DNA from: Acanthaster planci | Lineage: Eukaryota; Echinodermata; Asteroidea; Valvatida; Acanthasteridae | Direction: 5' to 3' | Assembly: GCF_001949145.1 (NCBI RefSeq) | Contig: NW_019091381.1 | Span: 1,419,893-1,483,438 of the forward strand | DNA length: 63,546 nt | Part shown: piece by piece, positions 13,001 to 23,600 of the stretch | How positions within the stretch are numbered: the stretch's first letter is position 1 | How the letters are laid out: every line of letters begins with the position of its first letter | Notes under the pieces: generated by a model | Told to the model about the DNA's origin: nothing | The model's input: the letters and a program-made list of their open reading frames with translations, nothing else | The model's database searches: none | Position numbers and translations under genes: made by a program

Positions 13001-16000
13001 AACTACGCCTGTCTCTGAATTATTAACGGACGCCGGAAACACTTACAAGTAATGACTCCCAATGATGATGACAACCATTTCCTGAGCCATATTGAGAGCA
13101 CAATGGATTTCAGTTTTTAAAGGGGCTGCAGCATTTTTGCTTGTGGGCTGTGACATTTCCAATTCGAAATCTATATTTACTGGAATATAACCCCAATTTG
13201 ATTCCCGGCTCAGTCTGCATGCATATTGGAGTTTTAGTCCCTACATGGTTCTGTGGGTTTCATTCCGCATATTCTTCTGGGATTTTTCTCCCACGTCTAA
13301 AACTGTAACTGCTTCAAACTGTCTCCCCTCTACAAGTTTCTTCAGGCTTGTGAGCTACATGTACAGTATAGTGCGTGCCACCGCATTGGGCACTTTTGAG
13401 AAATTCTTGGTTTTGTCACCAGAAATTTGCTTAATAATGAAAATGAGTACATGTAGTAAATGCCCAGTTGAATAATACGCGCTGCAACTCTTTTCATTAA
13501 TCTTTTTTCCCCCTCCCCCAAATTTAAAATAGAACATCAAAAGATTTTACCTTGACAAAAGTCTGCATGGAACACAAAACCTGCATTCGTAGCGGCTATT
13601 TTCCTGTACATGCACATGTATACGGTTGTACAATGCATATCTGCCAGTTTTTTCAACTCGAGTTTGAAGGCTTGAAATAATTTCCATTTGCACCTGTGGT
13701 AGAACCTTTCTCAGAGTCAGAGTCAATCACCTGCACAAAATTCACAATATGTACATGTACCGGTTCATGTACAGTGTACTGTACATTTCAGGTCATACCA
13801 ATTGTTATAAAACAGTTTGTGGCATTTTTAAAGTATGTCTCTCTGATTGAAAAAAAAATCTGACTGGCAATAAGTTCCAATTCAAATTATCATTTCAGAC
13901 ACTGTTAATTAAGACAACTTCGGTATCTGACAATGTCATTTAATAATTCCACCTTCCAAACGTTGATATTTGTAAAATGCACATTCTGTCTCCTACAGTA
14001 CTTTATGTCAGTCAAAAAGAGGGAGAATGCAAAAATGACATTTCCGAGTAACCTCGAGTAACCTGTCTGCCAGGGTGTGCAGAAAAGTGGAACCTATATA
14101 AAGGACTGCATTTGCAGAGAAGCAATCAGTGATTACCTTGACGTGAAAATACAAGGCATTAAATTAGTGAATAATGAAAGTGGAAATAAATGCATGCAAA
14201 AAAATACATGTATACAAAAAGTTGCCCGTGGATAATTCTTTTTGACAGGTGCAAGCGTGTGGCATATCAATGCAAACATGTTTTATTGCCTTTATTCTTG
14301 GAAACACACAAAATCCAGAGTCAAATCTTGACCACGCTCAAATTGCTTGATGCAAAATGACGCCACTGTATACGCACATTTAAACAACGAGGACGTGAAA
14401 AGAATTTTAAGATGCATTTTGTGTTTGCTTAGCAATTCTCCAAAATGCCCCCGTTTCTAGGCGAGGCATGGGCATTTAAGTTATTCTGGCGCCGGAGTGT
14501 CTGAGGGTGCACAGGCAAGTGAGGTTACCAGTAGGCCTACTGTCTGATCAACCTTGCGACTCAGTCCAAAATCTCATGCAGGACTCAAGGGGAAGGGTAT
14601 GGAGATGTCATTCTCACATCTCAAAAACGCCGTGCGATTTTTGTCAAATGTGAAGGAAAAAGTAGAGAAGATGTGGCAGGGATGTTTTAAAGTTATTCAA
14701 GGGGGCTTTGCTCAAACTTTCAGTCGTGTAGCCATGGCTTGTTTAAAGCTCTTATGAACGGCTATGCAACAGGAAATGGAAATGCTCAAAATCTTGATCT
14801 TCCTATGGATCATCTGCAGTTTCTTTTCCTGTTTTTTGGAATCTCACCACTTTTCCACAAAAGTAGGACAAGATGGACTTGACCAACTTTACAGACTACA
14901 CGTCCATGTAGCTCAATGAACTTCATTAACTGCCATGTTTATGCCTTTCATCGTAAGCTTGACTTCCTTTAGCACAGTGTAAAAGACAAAAATTCGAGCA
15001 GGTTGAAAATCGACGCTCAGTTTTCATGTTTTCCACACCTCTGAACTTGAAATGTCAGCACACGCATACATTTGTGTTCACGTGGAATGAGCCAGTGCGG
15101 AATGCCAACAGGCAACAGCACATGTTTAAAAATGAGGAGTTGTCTGAGGTCATTCGGACACACGTACATGTACATGCATGAGGTCTACCCAATCAACACT
15201 GCCCAACATGTATGTACACTCACAGGGCATGCTTTGTTCCCCAATGACCTTACTTTTTAAAATTACCGATCTGATTCACTAAGTGCACTTTTATTTAAGT
15301 GCACTGCACTACTCACATGTATATCAATTTCAGAAGAGATGTAGGCCAGCCCTGAACATCACACCCAGTCAGAGGTTTAAGTTCAGGAAATAATCACGTG
15401 TGGGTACTTCCCGCTAAATGATTGATAGCTAGAGGCCATGCTGGAAGAAGGCCCCTGAGCCCTGGACCTTCAGCTACTAGATTACAATCACACAATGATG
15501 ACAAGATTTGAAAGACCCATGTCGACAACATACATGTACACATGTACGTGTCCATCTCTGTACACGACTACACGTACATGTACATGTATGCACATACAAT
15601 GTATCCCAGTAAAAGTCCAGGTACTTTTGTGTATATCCAATCCTTGAATGAAACATTAACACTGTACTCATGAATATGTACAGTATGTACACGGGGCACT
15701 TGTGTAACATAAACTGATGTAACATGTACGTTTGGAAATTTGGTTACCATGTCCTATCCCAGTACTTTCTCAACATCACGTGAGATGACTACTCCTGTAT
15801 GCTAGCTGTCTTGATACTTGGTACAGCAACATCTGGTAGGGGGCTATGGCAATGCACAAATGAGGAACTAATTGCAGATTTTGTGAACAGATTTCAGAGC
15901 AGTTGGCTGTACCGAGCACACCTTGAACTACATGTACATGCAAACTCAAATCAGACATCTATTAAGCGCAGGACTGGCAGCTACTGGTAACAACAACCAT

Positions 16001-17671
16001 CCAAAATTGATCTGAACGAAAACACAGCGCTGTTTCGATGGAAGGCCTCAAATCAACATTTCCGCCAGAAATTGATGATCATCTCCAAGGGCGACACAGA
16101 AACCCTAAGCACTGATTGTGTTATCCTGCACACGTAAATCAAATGATGGACTACAATTACTAATATCTGCAAAGGCAGAATCTGTCAAAATGGCAAGTTT
16201 GCTCCTGGGTAATTCCAGAAATTAGAGGTCCAAAAGTGCGACATTTTTGTGTCCCTGTTACATCCGACCCTTGTTATTTGACATGGAAATATCACCGGAA
16301 TTGATTTCAAACTATTACTATTTGTTTGGAAGGTACATGTAATTTGCATGAATTCATCACTCTTGGAAATTAGAAAAATTTATTCTGAACTTACAAAATC
16401 ATATGTCAGATGTGACAGGGACATAAAATAAGATGGACCCCTAATTTCTGGAATTACTAGTATCCTCCTGCTAATGTAAAAATACCGCATTCACGTCACG
16501 CGGGTCATGGATGAAAATACAGTGACTTAAAAATGTAATAGCGTGCCAACATGGAGAATATCTTATCTTGCATCTTATCATACATATCTTATGTACCAGT
16601 ACATGGAGCATATCTTATCTAATATGTTACATGTACATGTAGTGCTGGTGTGATACAAACACACAACCCCTAACAACCTTGGAAGAACTTTCTATTGTCC
16701 CCAGCACACCACAAATAGACTGCCTTCTTTTTCCTCGGACAAAGAAATCTCCAAGAGTTTACCTACTGGAATTGTTAGTCCCTACCATTAACAATTATGA
16801 CATGACAACATGTGGGGCAAGGCCTTTCAAAATATATGTATATGCATATGGGGAAAAGCTTTACTTTGTATCCTAGGAAAAAAAAAAAACAACACCCCAA
16901 CAAACAAAAAACAAACAAACAAACAAACAAACAACCCCAACACCCCAACAAACAAACAATAAAAAAACCTTGCTGCTAGAAAAATTGTAATGATTTCATT
17001 ATTTTCTACGATATGCAGAGCCCACGTTGTCATTGTACATTCAAGTATTCAAGTATACGAGCCACAACGCACCCTCCGTTCTAGTTCAACATTGCTGCTC
17101 AGTACACCTGTCACTCGCACTAAGACTTATGGATATCATTCATTCAAGTATGCATCACCATCACTGTGGAACTCTCTCCTACACCATATCAGAACTGTCA
17201 AAAATGAAAACGAATTTAAATCACTACTTAAAACTCACCTGTTTCATTATTTGCTTTATTTCATAATATTACTGTGAAGCGCATCGAGATGTGCTATGTG
17301 ATGCGCTATATAAGAATTGTGTTGTTATTATTATTATTACATAAAGAAATGAATGACATGTACACTGCACATGTAGCGATACTTACCTCATTGTTTGGTC
17401 TCTCAAGTCTCACCCATTTTAAGAGTACCAGAACTGTTCCAGTACCACAGTCTGCAGTGAATGGTGAGCTCCATTTACATCAAGACAAGTGATTACGGGT
17501 AGAAGAGACAAACAAGAAGAAAGGCAAAGTGGAATAGTGTACTGGCTGGTTTCAGTACTCACCCAAGATAACGCTGGCAAGGGTGGTCATCAGTAAGCTG
17601 AAAGTTGCCATTTGGTGAAGAACAGCCATTCCTGAGACTGGATGCATTCGGTGCATGTAGTTCACGATCAT
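882..17671 (-). CDS. TGFBR3: Betaglycan (TGF-beta receptor type 3)-like co-receptor, 5' part (exons 1-7)
   Basis: Betaglycan is a cell-surface proteoglycan that binds TGF-beta/inhibin ligands and presents them to signalling receptors. Seven exons were assembled on the minus strand: 17563-17671, 5759-6114, 4155-4341, 3475-3800, 2931-3093, 2493 (or 2511)-2764 and 882-1064. All junctions have GT/AG and matching codon phase (1, 0, 1, 0, 1, 0, 0), giving about 532 codons. Exon 1 is a signal peptide. Exons 2-5 resemble the two-part membrane-distal orphan region of betaglycan (SHRVHAYD, EVHVVNL, FVLNSAEPVRW, LLNFTQIQYGSVSTF, PPTCVL, FHVILL). Exon 6 starts the ZP domain (C, D.C, CGTT, VVY.N). The remaining ZP-C, transmembrane helix and tail lie off the left edge. 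Endoglin is the alternative family member, but the two-part N-terminus fits betaglycan better. Confidence 0.82.
2493..2764 (-). CDS. TGFBR3: Betaglycan-like exon 6: ZP-N module
   Basis: Acceptor CCCTCCTCAG|AGCAC. It encodes a short linker and then the first half of a zona pellucida domain: TITDCRRDGITVRIL, LRDHSC, YYIIDTQREQCGTT and GQVVYHNE. The Cys spacing and CGT..VVY.N are the ZP-N signature, which mediates ligand binding and polymerisation in this family. Two donors are possible, CAG|GTGGTT ending at 2511 and GAG|GTCAGT ending at 2493. They are 18 nt apart and in the same phase. Confidence 0.82.
2931..3093 (-). CDS. TGFBR3: Betaglycan-like exon 5
   Basis: Too short for a long open frame but well bounded: acceptor TTGTTCATCAG|AGTCCC, donor ATGTTGG|GTGAGC, 163 nt in phase 0 to 1. 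It encodes SPNWVDMRQDFMNQF, then LRVWAKMEQRPLTSFTSAE and VANEFVIML. This aligns with LVKWALDNGYSPITSYTMAPVANRF of betaglycan and closes the second orphan subdomain. Confidence 0.8.
3475..3800 (-). CDS. TGFBR3: Betaglycan-like exon 4: second orphan subdomain
   Basis: Acceptor TCCTGGCAG|GC, donor GTCATA|GTACGT, 326 nt. It encodes ITSPPTCVL, a GCQTQELLGP stretch, FHVILLQDV, then SACDIILVLVSEANVTWKV and a basic GRRRGLLQVI end. The equivalent vertebrate segment is PPKC...GCV...VHIIEL...LILILKCKKSVNWVI...LKII. NVT is a possible N-glycosylation site. Confidence 0.82.
4155..4341 (-). CDS. TGFBR3: Betaglycan-like exon 3
   Basis: Acceptor TTTGCAACAG|GTACC, donor GGTGCAG|GTAGGT, 187 nt, phase 0 to phase 1. 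It encodes about 62 residues, including LLNFTQIQYGSVSTFSEV, which aligns with LLNWARKEYGAVTSFTEL of vertebrate betaglycan, followed by the strand leading into the PP.C motif of the next exon. Confidence 0.8.
5759..6114 (-). CDS. TGFBR3: Betaglycan-like exon 2: start of orphan region
   Basis: The acceptor is GCATTGTAG|GTGTG and the donor TTGTG|GTAAGC. The exon encodes the mature N-terminus with CSQTC, then SHRVHAYD, a CLAGC pair, EVHVVNL, and FARSLVFVLNSAEPVRW. These match the order of the first orphan-domain motifs in vertebrate betaglycan (SHPVQAL, VHVLNL, VVFLLNS..PLVW). A Ser/Thr-rich stretch (STSTTSTSAADSESS) may be a loop. The upstream reading frame stays open to an ATG at 6151, but exon 1 at 17.6 kb explains the start better. 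Confidence 0.82.
6340..6364. repeat. TGTACA/TACATGTA palindrome cluster
   Basis: A run of overlapping TGTACA, TACATGTA and GTACAC words that folds on itself. Similar clusters lie at 8230-8275, 10312-10375, 12577-12593, 13612-13622, 15528-15595 and 36345-36360. They look like a recurring low-complexity palindromic word of this genome, not a specific site. Confidence 0.6.
6440..6625 (+). repeat. Degenerate GAGTCC/GAGTAC hexamer array
   Basis: About ten copies of GAGTCC, GAGTAC or CCGAGT are spread irregularly over 185 bp, with AAGTACA and AAGTCC variants. The array ends immediately left of the TA-flanked transposon starting at 6634. A short open frame across it is just translated repeat. Confidence 0.6.
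6634..7503. mobile_element. Non-autonomous pogo/Tigger-like DNA transposon
   Basis: The ends form a terminal inverted repeat of 24 bp with one mismatch: CAGTAAAATCTCGATAAGTC at the left and the reverse complement of GACTTATCAAGATTTTACTG at the right. A TA dinucleotide flanks both ends (6632-6633, 7504-7505), as expected for Tc1/mariner-superfamily insertion. Subterminal TTCGAGTTATC and TTCGACTTAAC words repeat the theme. The 870-bp interior has no transposase frame and contains a copy of the short foldback repeat (7046-7163), so it is a deletion derivative or MITE. Confidence 0.8.
7046..7163 (+). repeat. Short foldback interspersed repeat, copy 2 (nested)
   Basis: Same family as 439-554 and 59093-59210. 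It shares the left TGCATCCGAATCTCTTGTCT and right ATAGACCTAGCCGTAGCTCT blocks with copy 1. It lies wholly inside the pogo/Tigger-like element, so it inserted into that element or was carried by it. Confidence 0.7.
7527..7594 (+). repeat. 34-bp perfect tandem duplication
   Basis: The unit beginning AATGAAATGTAAAAGTGAAC and ending CAACATGTTC occurs twice back to back (7527-7560 and 7561-7594) without mismatch, about 20 bp beyond the right end of the pogo/Tigger-like element. The identity suggests a recent slippage or repair event. Confidence 0.9.
11258..11299. repeat. GC-rich hairpin
   Basis: AAGAGGCGCGCCA at the left pairs with TGGCGCCTCTT at the right around a loop of about 17 nt. It is strikingly GC-rich against its surroundings. 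Function unknown. Confidence 0.5.
16209..16457. mobile_element. Foldback MITE-like element, 249 bp
   Basis: Both ends begin GTAATTCCAGAAATTAG when read inward on their own strand. The arms stay similar for about 52 bp (through GTCCCTGT.ACATC.GA), with a few mismatches and a small length difference. No frame is present between the arms. The target duplication is unclear. Confidence 0.72.
16869..16970 (+). repeat. A/C-rich simple repeat, (AAAC)n
   Basis: Poly-A followed by repeated CAAA/CAACAC units. The minus-strand open frame across it translates to a Phe/Leu/Val-rich chain that is repeat, not a membrane protein. Confidence 0.85.
17045..17340 (+). mobile_element. 3' end of a CR1/L2-type LINE (5'-truncated)
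   Basis: The plus-strand frame reads YEPQRTLRSSSTLLLSTPVT, then TKTYGYHSFKYASPSLWNSL and LLKTHLFHYLLY. This is the usual C-terminal end of the reverse-transcriptase polyprotein of CR1/L2/Rex-like LINEs (R.LRSS...P.TR.KTYG...F...AP.LWNSLP..IR...LK.HLF). The stop is followed by GCGCTATATAAGAAT and a TTATTATTATTATTA tail, a typical LINE 3' terminus. The left boundary is uncertain. It lies antisense in betaglycan intron 1. Confidence 0.82.
17563..17671 (-). CDS. TGFBR3: Betaglycan-like exon 1: signal peptide
   Basis: After an in-frame TAG, the minus strand opens with ATGs at 17671, 17656, 17647, 17629 and 17611 in one frame. The segment from 17611 reads MATFSLLMTTLASVILG, a typical hydrophobic signal sequence. 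The exon ends CTTGG|GTGAGT in phase 1, and the spare G joins exon 2 (GT GTG TCG) to give Gly-Val-Ser-Cys. Which ATG is used cannot be decided; 17671 is the first after the stop, while 17629 or 17611 would give a more usual signal-peptide length. The upstream sequence may be a 5' UTR exon. Confidence 0.72.
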
Positions 17672-20600
17672 AGATAAGATTCTCGCATCAGCACACTGCT
17701 ATCTCAAATAAAGCTTGCTGGGATCACAACCTGTGGAGAGTCCTTCAGCGATGCAAATCCCTCACTCAGTTTTTTTTTTTCCTACTCCTCAGAGTTACCA
17801 TGGTTACCATATATGCCGGCTTCTGCTGTCCTAGCTTTCTGACTGGCAGAAATCATCCACAGGGCACCTGGGACCACATTCTCCCCACAGAGGGCCAGAT
17901 TAAGTAGGAGCGAACATGCAGTTGGTGTCAAGCCTTCTTGAGGTAGAGCTATACCAGAGCCAAGTGGAGTCTATGCATTGTCAGCTGGTCTCATCTACAT
18001 GTACAAGCATATACAATATGCAGCACATCCAGACAAAACTACCTGTGTACAAATTATATAAACAAACGGGGTAATTTCTGGCTGAATTACAATGTATAAT
18101 GACTCACGAGGTGACTCGACAAGACTTTTTTGCACGTTAAAAGTCTGTCAACTTGCAGCTTGCAGGGAATTACATGTACATGTTACATTACACTTCGAAA
18201 AGTATAAAAAAAAATAAAATAACCGAATAATGGAATTCAAAATAAGTTTCTTTTTTTTCTTAGTTTGTTTGTGTGTGAATACTTCATTGTCTATGCTGTA
18301 AATCCACCTTGGAACAACAAAAACAAACATGTATATGGACTGCTCCTATGCATATTATCTAACAGTATCAGAAAGTGCAACTTATGCACACTACACCTTT
18401 AAAGATCTAAAATCAAAAACAGAAACATAAAAATTCCAACACTCTCTGACCTCCATTGGTTTACCAAACCACAAGACATAGGCACTGCCTGCATCAGGAA
18501 CTAAGGAAGGCTGACTTGTATGCATGTTGACATTACTCACTGAGGTGGTACTATCCTTCCACAGTCTGAGCCAGCTGTGCTATTTCCATCTTGAATACAT
18601 TCATCGTTACCCCCCTTCATTTGCAGTTTGCAAAACTGAGGCTCTCACACAAAATGGACAAAAAAATGTTTATTAACGAGTCAAATGTAAGTACACAAAC
18701 TTGAGCAAAGAAATGGAGCTGAAATCTGGTTTTTATCATGTTGAGAGCGTTTCGGGTGGCCTTAATATTGTTTAATATAGATAGGCAAAAATACCACTGA
18801 AATGTGGAATTTTACATTTTCTTCAAGCACCCGAGATAATCTAAAGATTAGTCAACCAACTGAAATTGCCACTTCAAAATCACCACTTTGAAAAAGAAAC
18901 CACTATTTTTCCTTTTTAAACTGGAACTACATATCTTTATCCTATTTCCATGACATTTCTAACCCTATCCTGTATAACAAATTTTGACAGCTACTCAAAG
19001 AATAGAGAACATTGTGTAAGGAAAATATTCAATGTCATATTGTCACAATGCACACAAGGATGAATGCGAGCCAACAGGGACCATGCCTCCCCCCAACAAA
19101 AAACACAATGGGGTTTTTATGTTTTAAATCAAACAGAGTGAACATATTAAGTGTCTTCATGGAGGGTTTTTTGTACGGACTGAGCCATTTTGTTCAGGAA
19201 ATTGTTTCTGAGCAGCTGCTTAATTGTGACCGGTTGGATCAGTTAATGCAAAAGTGCACCTGCTTACAAGGTTTGGTCCCCCCCCTAAACAAAATTGGGG
19301 TCTGGATCCGGCCTCATGTACATGTATATTGTTAATATCAAGAAAAATATACGGTGAGTGTATCTACTTATGTAAATGTAGGTTCTACATATTTACAACT
19401 GGGTTTTAGGTTTAAACAAAGACACTATAGGACCTTTTGCTGACATAATTAGCCAAAAGCTGCAAAAGTTTATCAACTTACAAGAATACCCGTATGACAG
19501 AGCCGGTCGCAGTTGTGTAATTGTCATTCCTAAGGAGTGAAGCACAATTTAATTTGCCCAAAAAAAGGCCATCCAGAAATAGCCTACTTTTCTCCCACAC
19601 AACAATTCCCGAAGAGCCATCCATTAGTTGAATAAGAGTTGTGGAAAACAAGAGAATCCAGGTTGGCAAATACTGAAATTGTCTGAGATAAAGTGGTTTA
19701 TACACGAGAATTGTGGTGGCTGGACATAGAACTCTCATTAATAAACCACAGAGGAATAGGAGCCCCAACGTTCCTTTATGGCTCTAATTGTTTCCTCACA
19801 TTTTTTACACCTTAAAAAATTTGAAAAACTGAGTAAAACAAAAATGTAGGATTGGCATCCAAAATTAGGGGTAGCAAAATTGATTTGAAATGACCCACAT
19901 CAAACGTTAATGTCAGATTTCATGGATATCAACCACATGTAAATATATGTACCAATAAGACAAAAGTGAACAGTGCCCCTCATTACGCGACGTCATACAA
20001 TTGAGGTAGAAATACCAATGATCAATACCCTTGGTTTCCAAGTTTTTGATTGGCTGAAGACAGCTACATGTACCGTGATGTATAATATGACATCATCTCC
20101 GATTATCAATATACCAAATCCTTTATACCGGCTTAAAATTTGTTGCCTCTGTGCTGCATTATTGGCAATTTTCTTGGCGCTTACACACAGTTTTTTATGG
20201 TTTAATTGTCAAATAGCTACATGTTAGTGCTTTGCCTTTCTTCAATTACTGTGTGCGACTTGCATTGTCTTTGTTTTTAGCAAATGCTAAATTTTTTGGA
20301 TAATGCTGAATATCTACGTTGCAACTAGAATTTCACTTTAGCGGGGCAAACTTTTGTACCGTGGCAGAGTGAGAAAACCGAGATCATCAGGTGTGTTTTC
20401 AAAAAGTGCCTGATACATAGCATATCATCACGCCCAAAGAAACATCGTAATCATTTCCGTCTCATATAGGGATATTATTATTGTACCCTTGAGAATGTGT
20501 GAATGACCATATTGAAACATGACATATATGTTCTGTACTTTCCTTTCATACTGATCCTGACCTTTCTACATACTGGAGAAAACGACAAGAATGTTTGTGC

Positions 20601-23600
20601 ACTAACTAACGATCACCTGGCTGAGCTTCATGCACATATTATGGATAAGGTCAACAGTCCAACAGGCTAATTGCTAATTCATGTTTCCACCAAATGTTCA
20701 CTGGGCATGCCTTACAACACAATCAACAAAACGCCACATGGTCGATGGGTAATGCTTGGTCATGTGACCAGTTAGGCTTAATCCTTAATCTTCTCTTGAA
20801 ACAGAAGTGGACCAATGCATGAACAAAAAAATGAGCTTCAACAAATATGCAAGGGCAGATCATGGAGGAAGGACACAAACTTCCTCCGTGGGCAGATGCA
20901 AAACTAAATGTTTAGAGCCAAACTTATCTTTTTTGGGGGGATTGAAGGGGATAAGGGGAAAAATTTGGGAATTTTTCATGCAACCTTTCCATGACTTTTT
21001 TTTTTACATTTGAGGGGTGAGACTAGGCCTAGGCCTACATTTCGGGGTTTTTCACAAAATTAAGATGCAGACAGTCACTGCATATGGAAGGGAAACGAAA
21101 CAGGCAAAAAATCTCTTTTTTTCTAACTAGGCCTAGGGCCTATTTTTACTTAGCCTATTTCTTCAGGCTTAGGTCTATTTAATTTTTAAGGCTCTGTTTC
21201 CTGGTTTTGGGGGAGGGATAAGCCCAGTTGCCCCTCCCCCCATCCGCCTCTGCAGAATGTCCAACTAGCCTAAGTCAACACAACAGCGTGCAACCTACAC
21301 AACTAGATACATGCTGCTGGGCGTTCGGTATGTCACACTGACTGCTGACCATCATGACCATGAACTGTCCAAAGAGACAACCTCGGAAAAAAAAAATACA
21401 GAAGCAACGTTAATCTCACCATGCTCACCTCATCCACTCCTGAGCTAAAAGCGATACGTTGACCTACTTTCACCGGCACACATGCACACCACTTCACCAC
21501 CAGAGTGTCCAGAGGTTAACGTTTGTCAAGTCAGAGGTGGACCTGTTAGTTTTGCCCTACTGGAAAACGCCGAAGTCGGTTGGTCAAATCGGCACGGCAA
21601 TTCGACAATTCCCCCGTCAGCGAGCACGCTCGTGTGCATGAACTCTATGGCCGTTCGTATTTTGTATGTGCACAAAAACGAAAACGGGTACAGAACAGTG
21701 ACCCGATATGTATGACGTCACTCGCTGACCATGCTACGACCCCGAAATATTCTTAAAGGAGCGTGTCAGTGCAGTACGTGTTCGAAATTTTGCAAATTTG
21801 CATCGCCAACTTTATTTAATTTTAAAATTAGAATAAATATCTCCTTTTAATTTTCTTTTTCAAATGTTGATGGCAAAAATAGTTTTGTTTTTTTTCTTGT
21901 TTACTTGTTAATGCTTTAGTGCGTTCTGAAATTAATTGTTAATGTATAGATATACAAAAACTGATCAAAGCCATGTACTAATTATATTTCCTTCTGCTCA
22001 GTTGTAAAGAATATTTTTCCAATAACTGTTACTGAAACAAATCATATAAATAATTTTTGTTACGCTGTTTATGTTATTATTTTTTTTCAGAATATCCCTC
22101 TTTTCATTCCAAGACAAAATGTGATCTCTTAATTAATGGTGGTAATTGAGAATCAGCGAAGGGCTAAACTCCTTCGCCGATATCTTTTTATCTGTACACA
22201 TTTAGAATTCATTCCGTGCAATTTTCATTTGAAATCAACTGTTTTTCTCTTTTGTTTTTTTTTTTTTTTACTCCCTGGATTTGACCTGAGTCTCAGTAGA
22301 GGGCGACATTTAGCTACATGTTCATGTACATGAAGGCAAGTCGGTTTTGTTTGAAAAAAAACTACGAGAAGAGAGCGCCCTCAGAGCACTGCCTTCGTTT
22401 CGTCCGGAAGGAAGTTGCACTTTTCTTAGCGCAGCATTCTCTCCTCTTATCGATATAGAATGATAGAAAACTGGTTTGATTTGGACCTTGGTGTTACTTT
22501 AAATTCATTGAAGGCAAACAAATTCAAATTTATTTCAAGGGGAGTCAGCAGAGGGCGTTATTTCAAGTTACAAGTAGCACTAAAAGCCTTGCAGGGGGCA
22601 AAACCGCAAAGTATTCGGACTACAACGCTCATTTCACGTAGGCCTAAAGGGTAAAGCTCCGAGACTTTTGAAATGTATGCAAGTGTTTTCCCCTTCCTTT
22701 AATTCTTAGACCTTGCACAGCCTAAAGAGTTTGCAATTTTGGGAGGATGATAAATGACAATACCAAAAAAGAAAAGAAAAAAGTCATCCCTTTTTATTCA
22801 CCACTTTCACGAGTGCCCTGTAAATACCCTCTTTAAACTTCCCCTCTAGTTAAAATGGCAATTTGTGGATGCTTCGTATCATTTTAATTTTTTTTAATGA
22901 AACTTTTCTTGGATCCTACCCCCAGTGTATGGTTTGCACACTCGTAATTTCCGTAAATGTGGATGGCCACTAAAAAAATAAACACCCCTATCCAAACCAT
23001 CCACCAATCACAGGCTTCCCCTAATAAAAACGTCCCGACATCTTTCACTCACCTCTTCCCCCTCAGCCCTGTCGCAAACTTTTTTGGGGGGGGATACAAC
23101 AGCAATGCAATGACTTTCGAAGTGGGAGGGGTGTTACATAACCATCAGGTATAAGCCAATAATATGCCTATCCTTTAAGCCTCACCCCATTATAGGACCT
23201 GCCAAATGTGCACCAGGGGCGGGAGGAATTGCAACTTCCATTGAAATTGCCAGGGTACCAGCTAGGGGTATACCAGAAGAATAGATAATTTTGATGTGTC
23301 TGATTTTTGCCCATGGGGAGGGTGCTTCTCACAAGGGGGCTTGTAAAATTTTGCTATAATATGACACAGAAAAGAGAGATTGGTGTCACCATTTTTTATT
23401 CTACATGTTATTTATACAACATACACATTAAACCAGAATTTAGTATACTTCCATTCCACATTAACATGTTGCTTCAGTTAAAAACTAGGCATTTCTAAAA
23501 ATCACCTTAATGCACATGGCCTCCAATATTTTGGTCAAGATATGCATTTTGAGGGCAATAAAAAACTACAGCTGTTCTGTCTTGTTGGCCAGAGCGTGCT

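Larger units (their letters stand above)
6115..17562 (-). other. Intron 1 of the betaglycan-like gene (11.4 kb)
   Basis: This intron separates the signal-peptide exon from exon 2. It carries most of the repeats in the left half: a degenerate GAGTCC array, a pogo/Tigger-like element with a nested foldback repeat, a 34-bp tandem duplication, many TACATGTA clusters, a 249-bp foldback element and a LINE 3' end inserted antisense about 220 bp inside the donor of exon 1. No additional coding exon was supported. Confidence 0.65.

Noticed and set aside
14554-14757. Plus-strand 67-codon frame with a helical-looking Lys-rich sequence.
   Set aside because: Isolated, no homology recognised and no splice-site support; consistent with chance in 63 kb.
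16827-17033. Minus-strand frame predicting a very hydrophobic Phe/Leu/Val/Cys protein.
   Set aside because: It is translated (AAAC)n simple repeat.
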